From contig JACGCN010000019.1 in assembly GCA_014905825.1 (NCBI GenBank), positions 806,001 through 870,000 of the forward strand: a stretch of DNA of 64,000 nucleotides. The letters run 5' to 3'. The notes beneath the pieces were generated by a model. The model did not search any database, was not told the origin of the DNA, and worked only from the letters and a program-made list of their open reading frames with translations. The position numbers were made by a program, and so were the translations under genes. This DNA comes from Lyophyllum atratum (Eukaryota; Basidiomycota; Agaricomycetes; Agaricales; Lyophyllaceae). Below, piece after piece: positions 55,027 through 64,000 of the stretch (the stretch's first letter is position 1; each line of letters starts with the position of its first letter).

Positions 55027-56759
55027 ATGTTTTTTTCTCGCCGTTCTGTTGCTCGGCGTCCTGGCCTTTGGACCGCAGGTCGTCCTTTCGCTCGATTTCA
55101 AATTCGAGTTGTCCGAGGTCAAACAGTGCGAGCCGGTGTCAATCACATTCGTCGAGAATTCCACCAAGGCCATTCCGATGCGGTTGACGTTGGTTCCATT
55201 TAATTCCACTCCAATCTCCATTCCCATCCCGAATGCGGCCGCCATCGCTTCAGGGGTTTATGTGACCTTTTTTCCCTTTGCAGCTGGGACCAACTTTCTT
55301 GCATCACTCGAAGATGCAACAGGGGAAAACGTCGCGAAGGTTTCTGATATCATCCGAGTCCTCCCATCTTCGACCGGCAATACGACATGTCTTCCAGCAT
55401 CTAACGGCTCTGCGAATAACACCCACTTGACCGTGAATGACAGCACATTTTCGCAATGCGAGCAATTCAGCTTGACATATGACCGTAACGTTATCTATCG
55501 GGCACCATCAGTCCGGTTATACAGCCCGAAGGGACCATCTCGCCTTCTGAATTCAACAGCGGATGATACTGCGACAGGGATTGCTACCTATCTCATGAGT
55601 TTCGACCGAAACAAGGAGGTTGTACTGGTTTTCGATGACGGTTCTGACCACCGACAGTCCACTGCGCTTATTACTGGTATGTCCTTTGTTTTCAAGCCTT
55701 CGCGATCACATCTTGAGCATATACTAGTTAGCGGGGACACATCCAGCTCCAAAGCTTGTTTGGAGCTGAAGCAAGATGACAAGCATGAAGTCCAGAAATC
55801 GAGTCCTTCCTTTGGAATCTCGAAGTAAGCTTATGGGATTAATGCTGCTTAGGAAAGATCTAAATAGTTGCTTCAGACCTGTCATCATTGGAGCCTCTGT
55901 TGGTGGAGGTGTGATTGTCCTAATTTTCTTCCTCATGCTGTTCTTCGTCCTTCGAGAACGGCGGCGCAAGCAAAAAGAAAGTATTCATTCCAACCCTTCT
56001 ATTTTGGAACAAGGACCATCCCCAAATCTTACAGGTCCCCGCCGTTCACCTGTGCCCAGTTCCCCTACAATCAGCGAAAAGGATACGTCCCCCGGTTTCG
56101 TGAAAGATCCACCGTACACGGCCGACAAATTCCTATCGCCCACCTCAGCATTCTATCCAAGACAGAGTATGGCCTCTTGGGCTCAACCCACTCCAGAAGA
56201 TCAACGTTTCCCTGGCAGAGCCCCGAGTAACTTGTATAGCATCCGGGACAGTCGTCTCTCGCTGAATTCCCTGGACATCGAAGGAATCCTTAACTTGGCC
56301 ACCGTCCAATCTAACCGAAGCAGCAGACAAACCGCAGAACCTGCGCCTCTCGGCCCCACACTCCATTTCCTTGAGCCTCGGCCTGTCGTCTCTGGCCCTC
56401 GACTGGAGGTGTCCGGACCATACCTATCGCGCGGGCACCTCCGCGACCCGTCTGATATACCCGTTGGCCCTACTTCCATGGCTAGCGCACTGTCGTTGAG
56501 GTCAGTTGTTGATCCATTTGCCGACAATGTGACCAAACAACCTGGAAGCCCGCGCAAATCGTACCGCCAAACCTCTTTGGACTCACCCATTAGACCACTA
56601 CCCAGCGCCGTGATCGGCCTTCCATCGTCGCCACGTAACGGTCAGCGCGTCAATCGCTCGAGAGGTTCAGATGTCAGTGAAATGGGACAGGCTGCTCTAC
56701 GGTCCAGCAATAGGAGTACAAAAGACAGTATGGGAGACTACTATGGGATTGCGCGGTAA
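55027..56759 (+). CDS. Type I single-pass membrane glycoprotein of unknown function
   Basis: Exons 55027-55676, 55728-55824, 55877-56759, about 542 aa. The start has a probable single-base insertion. The ATG at 55027 is followed by seven T. With six T the frame would open MFFLAVLLLGVLAFG, an ideal signal peptide joined to the protein. As given, the open frame instead runs back to an ATG at 54797 through an implausible Ser/Phe-rich stretch. The ectodomain (LDFKFELSEVKQCEPVSITF...) has three paired cysteines and many N-glycosylation sites (NST, NTT, NGS, NNT, NDS). One membrane span (IIGASVGGGVIVLIFFLMLFFV) precedes a long Ser/Pro-rich cytosolic tail. This is a common Agaricomycete design (immunoglobulin-like fold ectodomain, no known ligand). 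Confidence 0.75.
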
Positions 56760-57185
56760 TTCTAGGTTCTAGCTCACAAGGTCTTTTGAAATGGAATTGG
56801 CAAAGTGTATCATAGTCACCTGGGTTGTCTGGCGCGTTCGCACACTCCTTTCGTCGCAACACCCGTTTCTACCGTTTATTTTCTCGTAAAGTTCGATGCT
56901 CTGTATTTCTATCGCGATAGGTCATCCATGTTCTGAGGTTCTTTCGCAGACCCTATTCATATATTTGTAGTCGATGAATCTGTACAGAAGTATGGAAGCA
57001 AGTTCAACAAGCCAGAGGAGTTCGATTACATGACGGTTGGTGCAAAATATACAATGTATAATTATGTGTGCTCGTTGTGTAGATGAAACTTATGTGAATA
57101 ATAATTGTAAATGGACGAGGAAATGGAGCAGAAACGCAAGATGCAGTGTCACGATGCAAACCGCCACCCACAACAGACCTGAGAC
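56760..57185. other. Intergenic region between convergent genes
   Basis: 426 bp between two stop codons. AT-rich, with no gene. Confidence 0.5.
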
Positions 57186-60100
57186 TCAACCTCGGTGCCG
57201 CATTGCCTTGCCCTTCGTCGGAGCTTTCCCCTTCCCTCCCTTCTTCGTCGTCTCAGACGATACCGCTGGTGTCGTCTCAACAATGTCGACCTCGTCATCC
57301 GAAGATTCGAGGACCTCGATAGCCCCAGCACCCTCAGGGGCCTCCTTCCGCTTGGCCTCTTCCCTCGCGGCACGATCCCTTTTCCAATCAACCGCTAATC
57401 GTTCGATATCTCTACCGAGTCGTTCGCGCATGTCCCCAGTCATCTCACCTTTCCAATCGTCCTGCCGAGTGGTATTCGTCGTCCCTTTACTCCGTCCCTG
57501 AAAGGGGTTCTGCGTCAGGTTGATAAAATGTATGATAAGAAAACAGTGTAAACCTTGATGATCTGACAGTATCGCGAGGGATCGCTCATGAAGGTCTCAG
57601 CGAAGTGCAGAAGGTACAGGCCGCAATCGCAAAAGTTAGGTTGGACAGGAACCTATACAAACCCGTTAATGTGCACCGCAACTAGGCGTCGTAAACGACT
57701 GACCAGAGCTTGTTTCCCTTGAGCATCACTTGTTTCTGTCTTCTTCAGCTTATCATGAGCCTCCTTTTTTAGATACCGAGACAGCTGTTTGATCGCTTGC
57801 GGATGCTTAGAACCAAGGGAATCGAAGGTGAAGATGTAGGTCCTGTAGACGACATTAGAATGAGATGAAAACAAAGGCGATAACAAACTTGTTTTCCGAA
57901 TCAGGCGAGGAAGTTGGGTGGTCTTCTTGAAAATCGTCCTCCTCCATGTCTACAATGTGGTCGCCCTCGTAGATAATCGCCTGGTTAGGAATTGCCCTCT
58001 GTTTCCCCTGGGCTTTCTTTGACGGCTTCCCGTAGAAATTCACGGGCGGAATCGCGGATAGCGAAGCGTCTTCGACGTCACCATCGCCATCGAAAAATGA
58101 ATCTGGACCTCGCTGGGATGTAGAGGCCGAAGGAACGTCTTCCATGTCGACATCGGGTATGGGTAGGGCAACCCGAGCAGCGGACTGTTCATACTCTGAG
58201 ACGGTCATAGATAGTTCTCTGGAGGGGCCGGCTGACGGGGCCTCCTCGATTTCCATGTCGGTCAAGGGGGAGTCAGGAATGATGGCCATATCGTCCTGTT
58301 TGTCCTTCGGCGGATCCTCCTCCATCACAGAGCTGGCACGAGACGGGGCTGTAGACTCAGTTGTAACAGTAATTGAACACGAAACTTCAAAATTGAGTAA
58401 ATCTTTCGTCACTGCTTCTTCAACTTCAGCCTCACTAGATGGGCTAAGTTCGGCCACATCCGGAGGGGTAGACGGCTGCTTGGAAGATGGTGCTGACGAG
58501 GGTGGCTTACCCGAAGACGGGGGTTTGATGGTCAATGGTGGTTTAGTAGTCGATGGTCGAGGAGCAGTTGAGGGTGCATTGGATGCAATAGATGCTGGTT
58601 TAGCAGAAGGCTCGGGTGCATTGAATGCGTTCTTCCTGCCCCTGGTTGCCGGACTCGCCAGGATAGGAGGGGGAATGAGAATGTGCTCTGGTTGGTATAT
58701 AATGACAAGGTACCAATGGAAGCTGGAATGAATCGGTTAAGAATACCAATCGTAGTGTGGTGTGGAAAGACTTCACTTCTCGTTGATGGGAATAATGATG
58801 TACTTCTTGCTAAATATGTCAAGTTTAGTGGTCCATTTGCGTACGCTTTCGTACCCTTCGTCGGCGCTACAGGGTCTCGTAAGGGGCGCAACATCAATCA
58901 TGCACGGAAGAACATACTTTCTCTTGTTCAGCTTCTTGTAGAAAAAAGAACTGAAAACATGAACTTGGCTTGCCAGCTCCGGGTTGCTCTCCTCTAGCCT
59001 TTTTAGCCATAGCCTGATGACAAACATGCTGAGGACAAGACATCGCGGACGCATGGGTGCACTTACTTGAGCCCAAACTCTATGAGAGTATCGTTCAAAA
59101 ATTCCCCAGGTTGCAGCCTCCTAAAATCACTGTTTGTGATGTTAACGGCACCAGGTATTCCTTGGGGGTAGCAAAGGATTCTACGACGTAATGAGGTCAT
59201 GCAGTGGTCTGACGATACGATACGGCGAATACGTACACTTCATCAGGATCAAGCGTTGGAGAACGTCGCCGTTTCGGAGAGCTATGACGACGAGCAGAAC
59301 GGCGAGTCGGAATGGCTGCCTCTGGGTCAACGACGCCTCTGAAGACAGGAATGCGTTAGCAAGCTAGCTGCGCGAAATGATAGAGATTGATTACATTGCT
59401 CGAGAAGCTGGACCTGAGGATGATGTTGATGGATCGCGGCGGTTTGTAGAAGGATCTCTTGACAATTGGTCAACGGGAGGCGGCGTGTCGTCGTGGTGGT
59501 CAGGTGCGCGGCGTTTAAGCGAATTTGCTTCATGGGCGGACTGCATCTTTGAGCCCTTCTGGCGTTGTTGCTGCTTGTCGCCGAAAGACGAAAGCATGAG
59601 TGCCCCTTCCCACATAGATCGTGCAGCGTTACTTCTATATCGGGTATGATTAGGATCAAGGAAATTGACCGTAATAGATATGAAGATGCACGTAAGAACC
59701 CCAGTGTCATTCACATTTCGCTTGACCCAAGTAATGAAGGTGGCGTAATTCCCGCTGGACCAGTCATGTTCGCTGTCAAATAAGATCCAGATTTTCCCAA
59801 TATATTCGTCACCTGTGCGCCTCGGGTAACTATTATCGAGGATTGGGAAGAAATTGACCACATACCCATTTTGAACCGCTCCCGATTTCGTGGATTAGGC
59901 CCGTTTTTCATACTGGGGTACGTCTGCAAGCCCATGGCAAAAAAGTCACCGCGCTCCGAGTACTGCGATTAAGAAAGAAATACGTCGAAACAGTTCCAAC
60001 GATGTAAAGGTTCCAGTGACGCACCTCTACGGACTGGACTTCCCCTCTAACATCGAGCCACATCTGTGGAGTTGTCCATCCCTCTCGCACGATTGATAGT

Positions 60101-61397
60101 TTTTCTTGGATCCATGATACAAAGTACGTTTCCTCATTGGTCTGGCGCTCTGATCCCAGGATCCACTCCTTAATCCGCAACTGCCTCCTCGCCTTTTGTG
60201 CGTTCGCTGTAGGAGGCGCTTTGACGAATGGTGTAGCGCGCGTCGCCTCTGGATCGCGCAGTCCAGCCGGGGGATGATTTTGCATCGGGTTCTGTAACAG
60301 GCTCAGTTCCAATTGTAATCGTACGAATCACCTTCCTACCTTGGCCTTCATGCTCTTCTTCAAAGGCTTCACAGGTTGGTTTTGCTGGTGATATCTGAGG
60401 TCAATGCGCTTCACTTTATCCTCTGCCTGAACTTTCTGCTCAATTGCCTGAACCTTCTCTCTAACTCCATCCTGGCGGCCCTTCGACGTTACAAGTGGGG
60501 GCGGGGAAGAGTTTTGAATGGGGTCCGACTCATCCCCCAAATTGTCTGCTAATCGCCTTTCGAGAGCTCTGGTCTCGTCTCCGTCAGGAATATAACGAGA
60601 TCCCGAGGGCGCGTTTGAATCGTAATGGGTAATATCATCCCCACCGTCCACATCGATGGCACCTGGCACTCGGAACCTCGGAGGTGCGGCGTTTCGCTTG
60701 TTCACTGCCTTTGCAGAGGGCGGTTCGTCGAAGAGGTCAAGATGGTCTGGAGTGCTTGGACCGACAAGGATGCCCATATCTTCAGTATCACTCTCCAGAT
60801 TAATAATGACATTAGCACCATGCGGCAGTGATTGGCGGGCGCCAGGCGTTCCTACATATGCAAAGTCGAGAACCCGTCGAGAAGTGGCCGTTGATGTGAA
60901 AGCGTCATGCTCACCTCGGCCTGGCACGTATTCCTGCCCAAAGGAAGTGATCGTCGTATGCCTAGTTTTCTGTTTCTTTCGAGGCGGAATCGCTGTGTTT
61001 GTATTCCGAGAGCGTACATTGCTGGAAGAATTTCCGTTCGCTAGTATTTGACTTGCCGTTTGATTTGCCCTCCGAGGAGTTGGATTGGGGGCCATTTTGG
61101 CTTGAGCGAATAAACCATACTGCTGTTCCTGCCGCTAGATTGGTGTTGTAAGTCGCGCCTCCGTCTTCAAGTCCATCTACACATACCACAGGACGATTCA
61201 CTGGGGTCGATATCGGTGTAGCGTTGTCATTCTTCCATCTAGAAAGAGACGCGAAGATAACTATTGAATCTCCACGGCAGCAAGGATGCGGCGAAAACTC
61301 ACATGCGAGAAGACTGAGACGCGTCTCTGTTGTTCTTCGGTTGCCCGGAAACTCCATGTATGGTTTTCATTTGGCTTCGCTCTCCTTCATTGAACAT
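57186..61397 (-). CDS. ULP2: ULP2/SENP6-type SUMO protease (peptidase C48)
   Basis: Fifteen exons: 61303-61397, 61187-61238, 60340-61122, 60025-60291, 59866-59962, 59692-59812, 59395-59634, 59237-59338, 59067-59180, 58918-59013, 58777-58866, 57889-58722, 57704-57842, 57554-57652, 57186-57497, giving 1,146 aa. It removes SUMO chains in the nucleus. The catalytic domain starts near ILCYPQGIPGAVNITNSDFRRLQPGEFLNDTLIEFG. Triad residues are His in NFHWYLVIIY, Asp in IFTFDSLG and Cys in PVQPNFCDCGLYLLHF, with the oxyanion Gln in PVQP. The block between His and Asp carries an insertion of about 220 Ser/Pro/acidic residues, typical of the ULP2/SENP6-7 branch, not ULP1. The two leading exons are inferred: they keep frame and have GTGAGT and GTATGT donors. 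Otherwise the gene starts at 61095 (MAPNPTPRR). Confidence 0.9.
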
Positions 61398-62131
61398 GGC
61401 GACCTTGGGAGCAGTATGCGGGTGCAGGACAAGCCTGCATGCACGAGACGATGATAGCGTGAGGTGGCTCAAAAAGGCAATTATGCAAGGCTGACGACAA
61501 CAAATAAATTCACTCCTGGCCCGGCTTGCACAGGCGACACAACCAGCTCTGGAATCAGTGGTACCTACGCCCGCGAATATGTACAGCATCCACATAGTAG
61601 AAGAACAATCCAGAGTACTCGTAATCGCGCACTCCAAACATAGTTGTGGAACGAAGAACATTGTAACACTGGCACACATATTTTTACAACTAAGCGGTGG
61701 TAATGGCAAACGAGTGTGGGTATCGCAGAGCGCCACAACAGAAACAGTGTGGTACAAGGCAATGTGGAGGCATCCTACCATAAGTATGTCCAACAGGCCA
61801 ATACGAAAGTCAAAATAATAAATAGGAGGGAACAGTTCATGACGGGATATGCAAGCAGAGGTGTTGTATATGAATAACAGGCAAGAGTCATGCTCTAAAA
61901 GATATGGCTTGAGGGGATGAGGGTGGTGCTCGTGATGTTGGCGGGGTGACGGGAGGATTTAATCCCAGATATCGCGGTCCACGTCGCCATGGTATGCTTG
62001 ACCAATGTGGTGAAGGCGGCAGAGGGAGAATAATGGGGTGCTGAGGTGATCGATTAATGGTCTTGTCCGTGGTGTCGTGTAATGGTCATTCAGTGATGGC
62101 ACAGTCATAAGATAAGAGGCCGTTAGGACGT
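61398..62131. other. Intergenic region
   Basis: 734 bp between the ULP2 start and the stop of the KRE6-like gene on the same strand. The open minus frame at 61299-61793 is not supported beyond the inferred first ULP2 exon. No other element was recognised. Confidence 0.5.
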
Positions 62132-64000
62132 CTAACAGCCGTGGTATAAGGAGTTCCGCGGGAACGTATTTCCCGCCTGGGCCCAGGTCGTCAAGTTGGG
62201 GTTGGTATATGCTTGGATATGTCTGTAGAATCTCTGTGAGCTCATGCCACGTGAATCAAATCAAATAACGCCGACTTTTCAATATATTTTGACGTGGGAT
62301 GTGACGGAGGATCACAAGTAATGCCGTTCTTCGTCCCTTGCCGCTGATATATTCGAACATAATCGATGTACATCTTCGAGGGGAATTTGAGGTTCTTGAA
62401 ATCTTGCTTCTGGAAACCAGGCGCCATGCCCAAGTTCAGCACCAGGTACTGGAAGAAGTCAGTAGTCGGCTCAAATGATCAACGTTAGGCTTACCATCGG
62501 TTCCTCAGGGATCAACCGCCCGCTGATCTGGCTTGTAGAATCGGGTCCGATGGTCGCAGAAGTTATGGTCCATGATTGGACACCAGTGCTATACCATGCG
62601 ATGTAGCCTTGCTGCCTCTGGGCTTTGTTGAACCACCACTCGTATGCGTACGTAGCATAGCCCTGGCCGTTGTAGTTTTGATCCTCAGTGTACGTGACCG
62701 CCGATACAGCCTGCTGGAACACGCCGCCCTTATATGTGTTCAAAGCGGTCTTGCTCGAATCAAATACAGTAGTAGCCGGCGAGGAGTCCACGTAGTTGTA
62801 CTTGTAGTTGTAAGGCGCGCATTGGAAACTCTGGGATACCTGGCCTTGGAAGACGTCCATATCAATCTGCGCCTCGAGGATATCGATTTCAGGAACACCT
62901 CGACCATCCGAGACCCTAGGGCCCGGGTGGTCAGAGCCAGGACATGTACATGCGGATAGGCGTTGACCAGGAAGAAAGCTGAGAGGTCCATCGCCTGGCG
63001 AGCCCGTAGCTGCTGCCGCAGGGACACCATCTTGTGTTGTTTGATTTGGGAATGTTCCAAGATCGCAGGTATCGTAGCTGTAGGGCCACATTCCTTCTGT
63101 GGTTGCACCGTAACCAGCTCTCCCCTAACAAGTGAGATGAGAAGAATACACAGGAGTAGAACAACAACCACGTACGAGATTGCCCATAGACCAAACACCG
63201 GGCCACAATCCTGGTACCTTTGGACTGCCTGGCAGGCTTACCGAAACCTCAACGTAGCCAGTGTTGAAACACAATTTGTTCCAGGATGTCATCATACCTG
63301 GAGAAGGAAGAAATCAGTAAAGAATGGCAAAGGTGGGGAGGGGCTCACCGCTCTTGAAATTGAGGTCATTGATAGTTTCTTCCGTCAGTGTAATCACCAG
63401 CTTCCCATCTTGCGTTGTTATGGCCTACGAATTAGTTAGCAAAAACAAGGGGGAACTTGAAGTGAAGCCAGCTTACGCTTGGATCATACCACTCCAGATC
63501 ACCGGTCGGCCTGGTAAGAGTAATGTTAATGAAACCAAAATTACAGAGAAACTCAGGACCTCACCAGTAATGTAGATCCGCAGCCTCCCAAAATGGATCA
63601 TCACCTGGGTAGAAAGTCCTTCCATCCACATTGAACTCGTCGCTGTACACAAGATTATACTTCTTCCCGTCCGAACCAGTGCGCGTGTAGGCAGAGCTTG
63701 GTGTATCCGGGTCTACTAGTTTTGGCAGACCAGGGAGGTCAGGAATCTGTCCAGTCCCATTAATTCCACCAAGATTGAACCCCGTGATTTTAGAAGGCAG
63801 ATGTGTGTAGTGCCATATTATCGGATACCCGGCGAAAAGGGTGATCAGGCCTACTCCAAGGACGACCAGAGCTCCCGCGTTCATCCAGCCACGGGCTGAA
63901 AATAGGGTGAATGAGTTATCGTCTCTGCCGCGTATTTCTGGATTGTGAAGTGCGTCGTCGAGGTCAGGATCCTTGTCCCACAGGTACTGCGGCACTGTAG
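62132..64000 (-). CDS. KRE6: KRE6/SKN1 beta-1,6-glucan synthesis protein (GH16), 5' end cut
   Basis: Seven exons in view: 63565-64000 (continuing outside), 63477-63510, 63349-63424, 63176-63297, 62495-63124, 62276-62448, 62132-62222. The N-terminal cytosolic part lies off the window. A signal-anchor span ([25 protein letters not shown]) makes it a type II protein of the secretory pathway. The GH16 domain shows [29 protein letters not shown]-like [30 protein letters not shown], the catalytic ExDxxE site in [19 protein letters not shown] and [13 protein letters not shown], ending [16 protein letters not shown]6/SKN1 proteins are needed for beta-1,6-glucan of the wall. Catalytic Glu residues look intact. 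Confidence 0.94.

Noticed and set aside
61299..61793. Minus-strand frame of 164 codons upstream of ULP2
   Set aside because: Cys-rich random-looking composition. Only its last 32 codons are plausible, as the inferred first ULP2 exon.

Overview
The window reads as nuclear DNA of a filamentous basidiomycete, most likely an Agaricomycete. The evidence is dense genes on both strands, many short (about 42-65 nt) GT-AG introns in almost every gene, small secreted proteins and a GPI-anchored cupredoxin of fungal type, a KRE6/SKN1-type glucan-synthesis protein, and an intron-containing tRNA-Lys. There is no bacterial organisation: no operons, Shine-Dalgarno sites or CRISPR arrays. I rebuilt exons by hand from splice consensus, reading-frame continuity and family knowledge. 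For nearly all complete genes the exon lengths sum to a whole number of codons. The cut right-hand gene, the exons of the long coiled-coil gene and the start of the type I membrane gene (55027) are the exceptions.

Layout. 1-7.3 kb: a membrane protein cut by the left edge (-), a homeodomain protein with a non-canonical recognition helix (+), a small secreted protein that looks degraded (+), a mitochondrial inner-membrane-type protein (+) and a secreted/membrane protein (+). 7.8 kb: tRNA-Lys(UUU). 8.2-13 kb: phosphopantothenoylcysteine decarboxylase (-), a GPI-anchored cupredoxin (+), then two tandem MOB2-type kinase activators (-). 13.4-19.8 kb: an APH-like kinase, RanGAP, a PCI/SAC3-like protein, a DUF3605 protein and a small orphan protein. 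20-28 kb: a secreted M43 metalloprotease, cofilin and alpha-actinin (all -), then the FACT subunit POB3 (+), divergent from alpha-actinin over 153 bp. 28.4-32.5 kb: a large RA-PH adaptor (-). 33.5-34.4 kb: an 817-bp hAT-like MITE with perfect 8-bp target duplications, just upstream of a DCAF4-like WD40 gene (+). 36.8-40.6 kb: a Cdc25/Ibp1-type small phosphatase (+), COX20 (-) and an acidic three-part membrane protein (-). 41.7-48.3 kb: a nuclear-basket TPR/MLP1 coiled-coil protein (-). 48.6-52.4 kb: a small basic nuclear-type protein, a ten-cysteine secreted peptide and a ZIP9-like zinc transporter (all +). 52.8-64 kb: the branched-chain ketoacid dehydrogenase E1-alpha subunit (-), a type I membrane protein (+) with a probable homopolymer frameshift at its start, a ULP2/SENP6-type SUMO protease (-), and a KRE6/SKN1 GH16 protein (-) cut by the right edge.

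Most genes are housekeeping, and neighbours are not obviously one pathway. The loose themes are nuclear transport/SUMO (RanGAP, TPR/MLP1, ULP2), actin (cofilin next to alpha-actinin) and the cell surface (cupredoxin, M43 protease, ten-cysteine peptide, KRE6, MOB2 as morphogenesis regulator). No multi-gene defence or biosynthetic system was found. The most distinctive items are the MITE with its one-directional array of internal motifs, the homeodomain lacking Asn51, the tandem MOB2 pair, the RA-PH adaptor and the small secreted cysteine-rich peptide.
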